Part shown: piece after piece, positions 51,267-62,519 of the stretch
How the letters are laid out: every line of letters starts with the position of its first letter
Numbering within the stretch: position 1 is the first letter of the stretch
Assembly: GCA_902472305.1 (NCBI GenBank)
Contig: CABRNK010000008.1
Location: 24,479 to 88,478 of the forward strand
DNA from: Hominenteromicrobium sp900549945
GTDB lineage: Bacteria; Bacillota; Clostridia; Oscillospirales; Acutalibacteraceae
Length of the DNA stretch: 64,000 nt
Direction of reading: 5' to 3'
Notes under the pieces: model-generated
What the model saw: only the letters and a program-made list of their open reading frames with translations
The model's database searches: none
Told to the model about the DNA's origin: nothing
Translations under genes and position numbers: made by a program

Positions 51267-51980
51267 ATGCCGAGCCGCACCAGTCAAAAAAGAAAAAGCG
51301 CGCTCCGGCAGGAGCTTCGCCGGGTGCGGGCCTCCCGGCGGGCCGTATACGCCGCGCTCGCCTTGGCCGCGCTGTGCGTCGGCCTGCTCGCAGGCTTCGG
51401 TATCGGCCGGGCTACGGCGCCCGCCGAATCTTCCCCTGCCGCCGGGGCCGGAACCAGCGGCATTGCGGCGCGCGGCGACACGGCGGCGCCCGGCATTTCC
51501 GAAAAGCTCGCCGTTCTTGAGAGCATCTTCGAGGACGGGCGCTTCTGGAACCACACCGATGAAACGAGCTGGATGGACCCGGCGCTCAGTATCACGGACA
51601 CGCCCTGCGCCCACAGCGCCGACGGCACGGACACCTGCAACACCTACAAGGGCGCGCTGCTCGCCGAATTTCCGGAGTTTTCCGGCATCCAGTGCTTCGG
51701 CTACGCCTCGCTTTTGAGCGACCTGCTCTTCGGCACGGACGCGCCCGTCACCGCGCACAGCGATTTCGCAAAGCTGCGGGCGGGCGATACGATCCATTTT
51801 CCCAACGCCATGCACTCCATGCTCGTGACGGCGGTTGACGCCGATGCGGAGACAGTCACCGTCACCGAGGTCAACGCCGATTTTGAGACCTGCCGCATCG
51901 CTTGGGGCCGCAGCATCACCCGAGGCGAGCTGTACGAAACGGACAGCGCCGTCATTTTCTACACGCGCTATGAAGCGTGA
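51267..51980 (+). CDS. Secreted/anchored CHAP-like cysteine hydrolase
   Basis: A 237-residue protein with a basic N-terminus, one membrane segment (about residues 29-49: AALALAALCVGLLAGFGIG) and an extracytoplasmic domain. The putative active site is Cys in IQCFGYASLLSDLLF and His in FPNAMHSMLVTAVD, followed by an Asn/Asp strand (VTVTEVN), the arrangement of CHAP/NlpC-like amidases. DTIHFPNAMHS between them resembles the 'GDI' turn of CHAP. AAGAGGAGG precedes ATG 51267. A likely cell-wall or peptide hydrolase; the call is a fold-level guess. Confidence 0.6.
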   Translation: MPSRTSQKRKSALRQELRRVRASRRAVYAALALAALCVGLLAGFGIGRATAPAESSPAAGAGTSGIAARGDTAAPGISEKLAVLESIFEDGRFWNHTDETSWMDPALSITDTPCAHSADGTDTCNTYKGALLAEFPEFSGIQCFGYASLLSDLLFGTDAPVTAHSDFAKLRAGDTIHFPNAMHSMLVTAVDADAETVTVTEVNADFETCRIAWGRSITRGELYETDSAVIFYTRYEA

Positions 51981-52008
51981 GCCAACCAACGGGAAGGAGG
52001 AACCCGCC

Positions 52009-52857
52009 GTGAACGCACATATCCCCTATGAACATTATGAACAGCCCACCCTTGAATTTGAGCCGCTCCCGCGCCGGCTGCGCGCGGCTCAGCGGCGCAG
52101 GCGCCGCCGGATGCTCTCCACCTGCATCGCGGTGCTGATCGTCGCCGCGGGGCTGACTGCGCTGATGCTGCTCGCAGGCAGGCGCACAGCCTCCCCCGCG
52201 CCGTCTGCCGAAAATACGAACCTCGCCGGCATTGTTCCGGACGGCGCCGTACTGGTTCGCGGCGTACCGTTTTACTCACAGCTCGGCGAATTCCCGACCG
52301 GCTGCGAGAGCGTCAGCGCCGCGATGCTGCTCGGCTATTACGGCTTTAACATCGCGCCCGGCGACTTCATCGACAACTTTCTGCCGCTCGGCGCGGAGCC
52401 GAACGAGGAATCGCCCGATCAGTGGATCGGCTGCGACCCGTGGGAGGCCTTCCCCGGCGACCCGCGCTCGGAGGACGGCTGGGGCTGCTACTCGACCGTG
52501 ATCGAACGCGCGCTCAACGATTATCTCGCCGGCACCGAGTACCGGGCCGAGCGGCTTTCCGGCATTTCGCTTGAAACGATCTGCGCAAATTACATCGATA
52601 ACGGAAGCCCGGTGCTGATTTGGGCCACGATCGACATGGAAACGCCCCGCACCGGCATCACGTGGACCGTGCCCGAATCGGGGCGGGAGATCACATGGAT
52701 CGGCCCGATGCACTGCCTCGTCCTGATCGGCTACGACGACACGTCGTACATCTTCAACGACCCGACGGCAGGCGAAAACGTCATCTACGACAGGTATGCC
52801 GTTGAAACCGCCTACAGCGCGCTGTACGAGCAGGCGGTCATCCTTGAGCGGGACTGA
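52009..52857 (+). CDS. Membrane-anchored C39-like cysteine peptidase
   Basis: A 282-residue protein with a cytoplasmic arginine-rich stretch, one membrane segment (about residues 38-58: CIAVLIVAAGLTALMLLA) and a C39_2-type peptidase domain: catalytic Cys in FPTGCESVSAAMLLGYYG, Gly-Trp in the middle and His in GPMHCLVLIGYDD, then Asp in FNDPTAGEN. Start GTG 52009 has AAGGAGG 8 bases upstream. The gene ends before a terminator. It follows the CHAP-like gene; both could process or recycle envelope peptides. Not linked to an ABC transporter, unlike C39 leader peptidases. Confidence 0.82.
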   Translation: MNAHIPYEHYEQPTLEFEPLPRRLRAAQRRRRRRMLSTCIAVLIVAAGLTALMLLAGRRTASPAPSAENTNLAGIVPDGAVLVRGVPFYSQLGEFPTGCESVSAAMLLGYYGFNIAPGDFIDNFLPLGAEPNEESPDQWIGCDPWEAFPGDPRSEDGWGCYSTVIERALNDYLAGTEYRAERLSGISLETICANYIDNGSPVLIWATIDMETPRTGITWTVPESGREITWIGPMHCLVLIGYDDTSYIFNDPTAGENVIYDRYAVETAYSALYEQAVILERD

Positions 52858-52876
52858 ATTCAGCTTTGTCCGTGGC

Positions 52877-52962
52877 AGGTGTTTTCCCGCATCAAGCGGC
52901 TTTCGCGCTTGACCGAGACGCGCCAAAGAAACTCACCGCCCCGCGCTCTGCCTGAAACACCT
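52877..52962 (+). other. Nested inverted repeats after the C39 gene
   Basis: AGGTGTTT (52877-52884) pairs with AAACACCT (52955-52962), enclosing TCAAGCG (52892-52898) with CGCTTGA (52906-52912). The rest of 52858-53118 has no gene; it also holds the terminator at 52985. Could be a 3' UTR structure or small RNA. Weakly supported. Confidence 0.25.
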
Positions 52963-52984
52963 CGAATAAAAGGCCTATAACTAA

Positions 52985-53020
52985 AAAAACGCGCTGCGGT
53001 TTCGTGTCCGCAGCGCGTTT
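52985..53020. terminator. Bidirectional terminator
   Basis: AAAACGCGCTGCGG pairs with CCGCAGCGCGTTT over an 8-base loop. T-runs on both strands suit the C39 operon (plus) and clpE operon (minus). Confidence 0.88.
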
Positions 53021-53118
53021 GCTCTGTTTTTATCCGTATTTTCAGCGCCCGCAGCAGGCGGCCGCACATGGCACTTTGCGGCCGAACGCTCCGCCGCTTT
53101 ATAACCGCAGGACGGCGG

Positions 53119-55395
<2,277 letters not shown>

Positions 55396-55431
55396 ATTCT
55401 AAAAATTCCTTTCTGAAAAGCGCAAAAAGCC

Positions 55432-56076
55432 TTACGGCTTCTGCTTTTTTGCCCGAATCTCTTCGGGAAGATTCAAATCGTATTGGCCGTCCGCATTGCG
55501 GAGGATTTCGCGGAAAACGCCGAAATACCGCACAAACGTGTACAGCATGAACGCCGCGGTCACGACCAGCGCAATATTGGAAACGAGGTTGAAAACCTCG
55601 GGCTGCACCTGCATGAAGCCGTCCATCACGACGATCAGCACGATCGCCGCGTAAAACAGCGTGGTGGATACCTTGCCGTACCACTTCGCAGCGCACGGCT
55701 TTTTGCCGCGGTGCAGAAGGAAGCATGCGCCGCAGAGCATCACGAGCTCCTTTGTGACGAGCAGAAACAAAAGCGGGCAGATCGTCGGGTAACGGACCGC
55801 GATGCACACCGCCACCGTGCCCTGCGTCAGCTTGTCGGCGAGCGGGTCGAGCATCTTGCCGAGCTCCGTGATCTGGTTGAAGCGCCGCGCCACAAAGCCG
55901 TCCAGCGCATCCGAAAGGCCGGAAAGCGCCAGCGCGATGACCGCGGCCGTCAGGTTATCCTTCAGAAAAAAGTACGCAAAAAACGGGATGACCAGAATGC
56001 GGAACAGCGACATCGCGTTCGGCACGGTCAGGTTTTTATTGCGCAGCTTCTCCTCACCCGATTTTTCAAAAGACAT
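55432..56076 (-). CDS. pgsA: CDP-alcohol phosphatidyltransferase (PgsA-like)
   Basis: A 214-residue membrane enzyme with about five helices and the family motif DALDGFVARR then GKMLDPLADK (Dx2DGx2ARx8Gx3Dx3D). It probably makes phosphatidylglycerol phosphate from CDP-diacylglycerol and glycerol-3-phosphate. ATG 56076 has AGGAAAGGG 8 bases upstream; the ATG at 56082 is an alternative. The C-terminal tail is charged (RAKKQKP). It lies between clpE and cvpA. Confidence 0.85.
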   Translation of the reverse strand: MSFEKSGEEKLRNKNLTVPNAMSLFRILVIPFFAYFFLKDNLTAAVIALALSGLSDALDGFVARRFNQITELGKMLDPLADKLTQGTVAVCIAVRYPTICPLLFLLVTKELVMLCGACFLLHRGKKPCAAKWYGKVSTTLFYAAIVLIVVMDGFMQVQPEVFNLVSNIALVVTAAFMLYTFVRYFGVFREILRNADGQYDLNLPEEIRAKKQKP

Positions 56077-56127
56077 GGTCATTTCCCTTTCCTGTATTTT
56101 CATAATCTCCACTTTCCATTCCCGGCT

Positions 56128-56817
56128 TTACCCGATTAGTAAATACGCCGGATTAAATTTGTACAGCGCCCCGGCGAGCACAGACTCGTCGAGAAGCCCG
56201 TTGACCGCCGCCTGTATGTCGGTGCCGAGCATCGGCAGGAACACCCGCACGCAGGCCAGCGCGATCCAGACGAACAGGACCGCCAGCAGAATGCCGAACA
56301 GCGCGCCGAGCAGGCTGTTGAGGCCGTGCAGCACCGGCAGCTCGAAAAGGCCGGTCAGAAGCGTCGCGACCGCGCGGATCACGACCGTGAGCAGAATAAA
56401 GAGGACGAGCATCGCGAGTACGCGGATCAGGCCGATCAGCATCGGGCTGAGCGCATCGGTGATGCCGCGCGCAACGCCCGCGGCGCCGTTTTGCAGCTGC
56501 GCCATCACGCTGCCCTCCGTGATGCCCGCCGCGCTGAGCGCGCGCTGAATCACTTCGGGGAAATCCTTAAACACCGTATCCACGGCGTCCGCCGCGCTGA
56601 GGCCGGCCACGGCCCCGGTGATCTTATCCTCGAGCGCCGTGCGGAAAAAGGCGCCGTAGATCCATTCCGCCGCGGGGCCGCTCAGAATGCCCGCGCCGAT
56701 CATCGCGAGCAGCGAGCCGCAGAAATCCGCGCAGGCCTTGATAAAGCCCTTCTTCGCGCCGATCACCGCGAGCAGGAGCAGCACGGCGACCGCCCCCGCG
56801 TCCAACAAAAAGTGCAT
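56128..56817 (-). CDS. CvpA family membrane protein
   Basis: A 229-residue CvpA-like protein with four hydrophobic segments and the N-terminal pattern DAGAVAVLLLLAVIGAKKGF (a GxxxG-rich CvpA signature, quoted in part). CvpA relates to colicin V production and cell envelope functions. The start is uncertain: ATG 56817 gives AAGGAG 12 bases upstream, ATG 56829 has AAGGAG adjacent (too close). A promoter lies at 56848-56876 inside the end of the upstream gene. Confidence 0.8.
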   Translation of the reverse strand: MHFLLDAGAVAVLLLLAVIGAKKGFIKACADFCGSLLAMIGAGILSGPAAEWIYGAFFRTALEDKITGAVAGLSAADAVDTVFKDFPEVIQRALSAAGITEGSVMAQLQNGAAGVARGITDALSPMLIGLIRVLAMLVLFILLTVVIRAVATLLTGLFELPVLHGLNSLLGALFGILLAVLFVWIALACVRVFLPMLGTDIQAAVNGLLDESVLAGALYKFNPAYLLIG

Positions 56818-56847
56818 GGCTTCGTTCATCTCCTTTTCAACAAGGCT

Positions 56848-56876
56848 AGTATAGCACATCAGGGCGCGGAGGACAA
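56848..56876 (-). promoter_or_regulatory. Promoter of the cvpA-pgsA group
   Basis: On the minus strand, TTGTCC (56876-56871), a 17-bp spacer and TATACT (56853-56848). It overlaps the last codons of the DUF5711 gene. Confidence 0.6.
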
Positions 56877-58157
56877 CTCCTCCTCAGCCGGAATTACCTT
56901 AAGATTTTCTTTCCGAATTTCCCGCACGCCCAGCATGTAAACGCTGCCTTCGTCGGCCATCGCAAGGCCCTTTGTGTCCGCCGTGCTCTCGCAGTAGGAT
57001 TCCACCTCGCCGGTCACGAGATCGGCCGCCACGACCTGATCGGAGAGCAGCGCCGCCACCTTCGAGCCAGCGCTGGAAAGCTGCACGGCGCGGCCGGGCA
57101 GCGCCGCCTCCACCGGCTGCGCGCTGCTGCCGAAGATCAGCAGCGTGCTGTCGCCGCCGTAGGCGTAGTTTGAAACCGAAACGACTGCGCGCGAATCGGT
57201 CAGGCAGAGGGCCGTGACCTCGCGCCCGCCGTAATCGTAGGCCTCAAATTCAAAGCTGCCGTTGCTGACGAGCGCCGCCTGATCGCCCACGGCGAGCACG
57301 CGGTTGTCTCTCGTCCAGAGCAGCCCGAGCACGAGGTTGTTTTCGCTCTCGTATTCCGCGACCGGCTCCGTTTTCGAGAAGTCGAGCACTGTGATGCGCG
57401 TCACGAGGCGGCCGCTCCGGCTTGTGACCGAGGCCACAGCACCGCGCGTGCCGTCGCTGTTCAGCGCGACCGCATTCACGTAGGTATCCGCGAAATCGTA
57501 TTCGTATTGCAGGCTGCCGTCCTTGTTGTACACGCGAAGCTGCGAAGCCATATCCACCGGCTGTATCGCGAGCGCGAATTTCCCGGAGGAGGCGATCGCG
57601 CCGGTCGTGATATCCCCGCTTTCGCTCGTGCCGGAAAGCTGCGTGCCCGAAGCGGTCTCCACCTGATAGCCCGCGCCGCCCATGTTGTAGAGCAGGTAGC
57701 GGTCGCTCGCAACGGAAACCGCCGGATTGTTGTAGCTGTGGCGCGCCGTGAAAAGCGTTTTCGCCGAGCCGTTCATCACGGTGAGCGCCGTATCGCTGAC
57801 GACGTACACATTGCCGCCGCTCGCGCCGAAGTTGCCCGCCTCCGCCGTGCTGCCGGCAAGCTCCGCCGGGTAGCCGTCGCCGAAGCCAAGGCCGACCGCC
57901 TTCGTGCGGATCCAGTTGCCGATATTGCCCGGGGTCAGGTTCTCCCAGTTTTCAAGGACGAGCAGCAGCAGAATCGCCGCGAGCAGAATCGCCGCGATTT
58001 TATAGACCTTTTTCGAGATGCGCGGCGGCGGGACCGCCTGAAGCGCGGGGTGCTCCGCCGCGTCCGGCTCGTCGTGAATCTCGCCCTCCGGCTGCTTTTC
58101 CGGCGCCGCGGCGTGCTTGCCGACCGGCAGCTTGAAAATTTTTCCGTTTTTCGCCAT
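56859..58157 (-). CDS. DUF5711 family membrane-anchored beta-propeller-like protein
   Basis: A 432-residue protein with a cytoplasmic N-terminus of about 50 residues (charged, proline-rich), one membrane helix (about residues 52-68: IAAILLAAILLLLVLEN) and an extracytoplasmic domain of repeated 40-50-residue beta units with SG/SDG turns (for example GKFALAIQPVDMASQLRVYN; VNAVALNSDGTRGAVASVT), as in WD40/PQQ-like propellers. It resembles the DUF5711 family of Clostridia, usually beside cvpA. Function unknown; an envelope scaffold is a guess. Six bases separate it from the truA start region. Confidence 0.78.
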   Translation of the reverse strand: MAKNGKIFKLPVGKHAAAPEKQPEGEIHDEPDAAEHPALQAVPPPRISKKVYKIAAILLAAILLLLVLENWENLTPGNIGNWIRTKAVGLGFGDGYPAELAGSTAEAGNFGASGGNVYVVSDTALTVMNGSAKTLFTARHSYNNPAVSVASDRYLLYNMGGAGYQVETASGTQLSGTSESGDITTGAIASSGKFALAIQPVDMASQLRVYNKDGSLQYEYDFADTYVNAVALNSDGTRGAVASVTSRSGRLVTRITVLDFSKTEPVAEYESENNLVLGLLWTRDNRVLAVGDQAALVSNGSFEFEAYDYGGREVTALCLTDSRAVVSVSNYAYGGDSTLLIFGSSAQPVEAALPGRAVQLSSAGSKVAALLSDQVVAADLVTGEVESYCESTADTKGLAMADEGSVYMLGVREIRKENLKVIPAEEELSSAP

Positions 58158-58163
58158 ACTCCG

Positions 58164-58937
58164 TTACCTCTCGTCCTCTGCCGTTTGCGCCGGCAGATCG
58201 TAGAAAACCTTTTGCAGGTACAGGCCGCAGGCCGGCGCGGTCGCCCCCGCGCGGCTGCGGTCGCGGCACAGCAGGAGCTCCGGCATATCCGCCGGCGCAA
58301 AGCGCCCCTGCTGCACGCCGAGCAGCGTGCCCGCCATGATGCGCACCATGTTGTAGAGAAAGCCGTCCGCCGCCACCGTGAAGCGCACCATGTCGCCGTC
58401 GCGCGTGACGCGGCTCTCGGCCACAGTGCGGTGAAAATCGCCCATTTCGCGCTTATCGAGCGTGCAGAACGAGGTGAAATCGTGGCGGCCGATGAAGTAC
58501 CGAGCCGCCGCGTCGAGCAGCTTTTCATCGATCGGGTGGTAGTAGTGCAGCGCGCGGCCGTGCAGAAACGGGCTGCGCACCGGGTGGTTCCAAATCTCAT
58601 AGACGTACCGCTTCCCGCGGCACGAGTACCGCGCGTGGAAATCGGGCGGCACCGGCCGGCAGCCGAGCACCGCGATGTCCGGCGGCAGGAAATGGTTCAG
58701 CGCGCCGGGGAGCCTTTCCGAGGGGATGCCGTGGTCGAGCTTCATGCTGATGCAGAACTCCCGCGCGTGCACGCCGGTATCCGTGCGGCTGCACGATTTG
58801 ATGTCCGGCTGCGTGCCGAGCACGCTTCTCAGCGCCTCCTGAAAAACGCCCTGCACGCTGCGCGCGTTTTCCTGCACCTGCCAGCCGTGGTAGCCGCTGC
58901 CGTCGTATTGAATTGTCAGAAGCAGATTGCGCTCCAC
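58164..58937 (-). CDS. truA: tRNA pseudouridine synthase A
   Basis: A 257-residue TruA that isomerises uridines 38-40 of tRNA. It begins with NLLLTIQYDGSGYHGWQVQ and carries the catalytic Asp in CSRTDTGVHARE at about residue 57. The middle has FTSFCTLDKREMGDFHRTV. The usual length is 245-265. In Clostridia it commonly follows the ECF transporter genes, as here (32 bases after ecfT). Confidence 0.96.
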   Translation of the reverse strand: MERNLLLTIQYDGSGYHGWQVQENARSVQGVFQEALRSVLGTQPDIKSCSRTDTGVHAREFCISMKLDHGIPSERLPGALNHFLPPDIAVLGCRPVPPDFHARYSCRGKRYVYEIWNHPVRSPFLHGRALHYYHPIDEKLLDAAARYFIGRHDFTSFCTLDKREMGDFHRTVAESRVTRDGDMVRFTVAADGFLYNMVRIMAGTLLGVQQGRFAPADMPELLLCRDRSRAGATAPACGLYLQKVFYDLPAQTAEDER

Positions 58938-58968
58938 AGGCGCCTCCTTTCCGGCACGCGGCCGAGCC

Positions 58969-59787
58969 TCACCGCACGATCGCCGGCGGGAGCACGATAT
59001 TCAGCGCGGCGAACACCGCGAGGAACAGAACGCACACGGCGAGCGACACGAAATCGACGCGCCCGAGCTTTAAAACCTTCATCTTCGTGCGGCCCGCGCC
59101 GCCGTTGTAGCAGCGGCTTTCCATCGCGGTCGCAAGATCAAATGCCCGGCGGAACGCCGAGACAAAGAGCGGGATCAGCACCGGGATCAGCGCCTTGATG
59201 CGCTGGATAAGGCCGCCGCTCTCCATATCCGCGCCGCGCGATTTCTGCGCCGCCATGATCTTCTCGGTCTCCTCGAGCAGAAGCGGCACAAAACGCAGCG
59301 CGATCGTCATCATCATCGCAAATTCATGCACCGGCACGTGCAGCAGCGCAAGCGGCTTCAAAAGCCGCTCGATCGCGTCGGTAAGCTGCGTCGGCGAGGT
59401 TGTAAACGTGAGGATCGAGCTGATGAGGATCAGCACGACGATGCGCACCGCGATCATGATGCTGTTCAAAATGCCGTTCATCGTGATCGTGATGAAGCCG
59501 AGCTTCACGAGCGGCTCGCCCGTCCCGTAAAAGAGGTTGAGCACACCGGTAAACACGACGATGAACAGAATCGGCTTCAAGCTTTTGATGTACAGCTTCA
59601 CCGGCACCTTCGAAAGCGCGATGCCGAGGAAGCACATAAAAATCGTCGCCGCCATCGTGACAAAGTTCTGCGCGCAGAAGATCAGCACGATGAAGTACAC
59701 GGTCAGGCACAGCTTGATGCGCGGGTCCATGCGGTGCAGAACGGATTTTCCGGGGAAAAACTGCCCCATTGTGATATCGGAAATCAT
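58969..59787 (-). CDS. ecfT: Energy-coupling factor transporter transmembrane protein EcfT
   Basis: A 272-residue membrane protein, the scaffold of group II ECF importers, with about six hydrophobic segments. Near the C-terminal half are two coupling motifs: AAQKSRGADME and ATAMESRCYNGG (XRX). The start ATG (59787) overlaps the ecfA2 stop (59784). It binds interchangeable S components for vitamins, encoded elsewhere. Confidence 0.93.
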   Translation of the reverse strand: MISDITMGQFFPGKSVLHRMDPRIKLCLTVYFIVLIFCAQNFVTMAATIFMCFLGIALSKVPVKLYIKSLKPILFIVVFTGVLNLFYGTGEPLVKLGFITITMNGILNSIMIAVRIVVLILISSILTFTTSPTQLTDAIERLLKPLALLHVPVHEFAMMMTIALRFVPLLLEETEKIMAAQKSRGADMESGGLIQRIKALIPVLIPLFVSAFRRAFDLATAMESRCYNGGAGRTKMKVLKLGRVDFVSLAVCVLFLAVFAALNIVLPPAIVR

Positions 59788-60662
59788 TTCGGCTGCACCT
59801 CCCCGTCCTTTTTCCCGGCAAGCAGCGGGATCAGCTCCATCAGCGCCTCGTCGACGCTCAGGACCGTTTCGCTTACCGGCAGACCCATCGCGCGCAGCCG
59901 CCGCATGATCGCGGTGATCTGCGGCAGGCGCAGGCCCATCGGCTCCAAAAGGCCGCCGCGTGCAAAGACGGCGCGGGTCTTGTCCAGCATTTCGGCGCGG
60001 CCCTTATTCATGACGAGCACGCGCTCGGCCGTGCGGCCGATGTCCTCCATGCTGTGCGAAATGAGCAGCACGGTGTTGTGCCGGTGCGCGTGGTACTGCG
60101 CGATCTGCGCGAGGATCACGTCGCGCCCCTTCGGGTCGAGGCCGGCGGCGGGCTCATCGAGGATCAGCACCTCGGGGTCCATCGCGATCACGCCCGCGAT
60201 CGCCGCGCGGCGCTTCTCGCCGCCCGAAAGCTCAAACGGCGATTTTTCGAGCAGGGACGGCTTCAGGTCTGTAAACCGCGCCGCCTCCTTCGCGCGCTCC
60301 ATCGCCTCCTCGTCGGAAAGCCCCATGTTCTTCGGGCCGAACATGATGTCCTTCAGAACTGTCTCCTCGAAGAGCTGGTACTCGGGGTACTGGAACACCA
60401 TGCCCACCTGAAAGCGCACGCGGCGGATCTCCTTCGGCTTCTCCCAGATGTCCTGCCCGTTCAGCAGCACTTGCCCGCTCGTCGGGCGGATCAGGCCGTT
60501 GAGCATCTGGATCAGCGTCGATTTGCCGCTGCCCGTGTGGCCGATCACGCCGATAAACTCGCCCTTTTCGACTGCGATCGAGACGTTTTGCACCGCGGTC
60601 TTTTCAAAGGGCGTGCCCGCGCCGTAGGTGTAGGTCAGATTTTTCGTTTCTAAAATTGCCAT
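59784..60662 (-). CDS. ecfA2: Energy-coupling factor transporter ATPase EcfA2
   Basis: A 292-residue ABC ATPase with Walker A GHTGSGKST, Q-loop MVFQYPEYQLFEETV, signature LSGGEKRRAAIAGV, Walker B VLILDEPAAGLDP and H-loop LLISHSMEDIGRTA. It is one of two different ATPases that power the ECF importer; the FQYPE and EKRRA variants are typical of EcfA2. Its stop overlaps the ecfT start. Confidence 0.93.
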   Translation of the reverse strand: MAILETKNLTYTYGAGTPFEKTAVQNVSIAVEKGEFIGVIGHTGSGKSTLIQMLNGLIRPTSGQVLLNGQDIWEKPKEIRRVRFQVGMVFQYPEYQLFEETVLKDIMFGPKNMGLSDEEAMERAKEAARFTDLKPSLLEKSPFELSGGEKRRAAIAGVIAMDPEVLILDEPAAGLDPKGRDVILAQIAQYHAHRHNTVLLISHSMEDIGRTAERVLVMNKGRAEMLDKTRAVFARGGLLEPMGLRLPQITAIMRRLRAMGLPVSETVLSVDEALMELIPLLAGKKDGEVQPK

Positions 60663-60753
60663 GTGAATTCCTCCGCTGCCGGGTGTAGGTCGCGTGATCC
60701 TGCCCCGGTAAACCTTACGGGATAAACAGCCGCCCCTGCGGGCGGGAGAGGGC

Positions 60754-61608
60754 TCAGCCGGCAGACGGCGAGCCCTTTTCTTTCAGATACGCGCCGATCG
60801 CCGCGACGCATTCGTCCTCATTGAGCGGCGCGCCGGCAATGCGGCAGCCCGCGGCGTTCAGCCGGTAGACGAGCTCCGTCGCCTGCGGCACGTCAAGGTG
60901 GTGGCGCTTCAAAAGCTCCACCTGCGCGAATACCGTGCGCGGGCCGCCGTCCAGCAGCACCTGCCCGTCGTCCATCACGACGACGCGGTCGGCCCGCACG
61001 GCCTCGTCCATATAATGCGTGATCAGCACGATCGTGATGCCCTTTTCACGGTTCAAATACGTGATCGTGTCCATGACCTCCTGCCGGCCGCGCGGGTCCA
61101 GCATGGCGGTCGGCTCGTCGAGCACGATGCACTCGGTCTCCATCGCGATGACGCCCGCGATCGCGATGCGCTGCTTCTGGCCGCCCGAGAGCTTGTGCGG
61201 CGCGTGCTCGCGGTACTCGTACATGTTGACGGCCTTGAGCGCCGCATCGACGCGGCGGCGGATCTCTGCGGGCGGGATGCCGAGATTTTCGGGGCCGAAC
61301 GCCACGTCCTCCTCCACGATGCCCGCGACGAGCTGGTTATCCGGATTCTGCTGCACGAGGCCGACGCGGCGGCGCACATCGAGCTGCGTATCCTCCACGG
61401 CGGTGTCGATGCCGTCCACAAAAACCGTGCCGGCCGTCGGCACAAGCATGCCGTTGAAGAGCTTCGCCATCGTCGATTTGCCGCAGCCGTTGTGGCCGAG
61501 CAGCGCGACGAACTCGCCCTTTTTGATATCGAGATCGACGCCGTGCAGCACCTCGCCGGTCTCCTCGCCGTAGGCGAAGCGCAGCGCCCTGCATTCTATA
61601 AAACTCAC
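60754..61608 (-). CDS. ecfA1: Energy-coupling factor transporter ATPase EcfA1
   Basis: A 284-residue ABC ATPase with Walker A GHNGCGKST, Q-loop LVQQNPDNQLVAGIV, signature LSGGQKQRIAIAGV, Walker B CIVLDEPTAMLDPRG and H-loop LITHYMDEAVRAD, and a C-terminal extension typical of EcfA1. It is the partner of EcfA2. The 91-base gap to ecfA2 has no gene. Confidence 0.93.
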   Translation of the reverse strand: MSFIECRALRFAYGEETGEVLHGVDLDIKKGEFVALLGHNGCGKSTMAKLFNGMLVPTAGTVFVDGIDTAVEDTQLDVRRRVGLVQQNPDNQLVAGIVEEDVAFGPENLGIPPAEIRRRVDAALKAVNMYEYREHAPHKLSGGQKQRIAIAGVIAMETECIVLDEPTAMLDPRGRQEVMDTITYLNREKGITIVLITHYMDEAVRADRVVVMDDGQVLLDGGPRTVFAQVELLKRHHLDVPQATELVYRLNAAGCRIAGAPLNEDECVAAIGAYLKEKGSPSAG

Positions 61609-61637
61609 TTATATCACCAAGCCTTTCCCGGCCGCGC

Positions 61638-62519
61638 TCAGTCCCCCGCGCACCAGATCGCCGTGCTGCCGCAGGGCAGCGCAAGCCCCGTCGCCGTGAC
61701 CGGCAGACCGATCTCATCGGCGGAGACGGCGCCGCCGAACCGCGGCTTTAAAAGCACGCCGAGCAGATACGCCATCACGGAGGGCGAAAGCCCCGTCGTG
61801 TAGGAATTTAAGATGAAGAAGAGCGGGTTCTCGGTGAGCACCGGCACGCACATCTCCACGAGGCCGTAGAGTTGCTCCTCGAGCTTCCACACCTCGCCGC
61901 CCGGGCCGCGCCCGTAGGAGGGAGGGTCCATGATGATCCCGTCGTAGTGGTTGCCGCGGCGGATCTCCCGCTGGACGAATTTCACGCAGTCGTCCACGAG
62001 CCAGCGCACCGGGCGCTCCGCAAGGCCGGAGGCCGCGGCGTTCTCACGCGCCCACTGCACCATGCCCTTCGAAGCGTCCACGTGCGTCACGGCCGCGCCG
62101 GCCTCCATGCAGGCGAGCGTCGCCGCGCCCGTGTAGCCGAACAGGTTCAGCACACGGATCTCCCGCGCGGGGTCCTTTTTCTTCGCCTCGCGGATGCACC
62201 GCGCCGTGTAGTCCCAGTTCACGCCCTGCTCGGGGAAAACGCCCGTATGCTTGAAGCCCATCGGCTTTAGGCGGAACGTGAGCGGCCCGCGCGTGATCTT
62301 CCACACGTCGGGCAGCTTTTTATAGACCTCCCACCGGCCGCCGCCCGTGTTTGAGCGGCGGTAGCGCGCGTGCGCGCTTTTCCAGCGGGGATCTTTTTTC
62401 TCGGACCTCCAGATGATCTGCGGGTCGGGGCGGATGAGGAGAATATCTCCCCACCGCTCGAGCCGCTCGCCGGAGCCCGTATCGATCAGTTCATAATCCT
62501 TCCAGTCTGCAATCCTCAT
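61638..62519 (-). CDS. Class I SAM-dependent methyltransferase, rRNA (RlmI-like) type
   Basis: A 293-residue methyltransferase with motif I VLNLFGYTGAATLACMEAGA, motif II THVDASKGMVQWARENA, and motif IV DGIIMDPPSYGRGP (the DPPSY type of rRNA m5C/m2G methyltransferases). The PUA domain of full RlmI is missing, so it is a short form. ATG overlaps the glmM stop (ATGA), implying coupling. Target base unknown. Confidence 0.85.
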   Translation of the reverse strand: MRIADWKDYELIDTGSGERLERWGDILLIRPDPQIIWRSEKKDPRWKSAHARYRRSNTGGGRWEVYKKLPDVWKITRGPLTFRLKPMGFKHTGVFPEQGVNWDYTARCIREAKKKDPAREIRVLNLFGYTGAATLACMEAGAAVTHVDASKGMVQWARENAAASGLAERPVRWLVDDCVKFVQREIRRGNHYDGIIMDPPSYGRGPGGEVWKLEEQLYGLVEMCVPVLTENPLFFILNSYTTGLSPSVMAYLLGVLLKPRFGGAVSADEIGLPVTATGLALPCGSTAIWCAGD

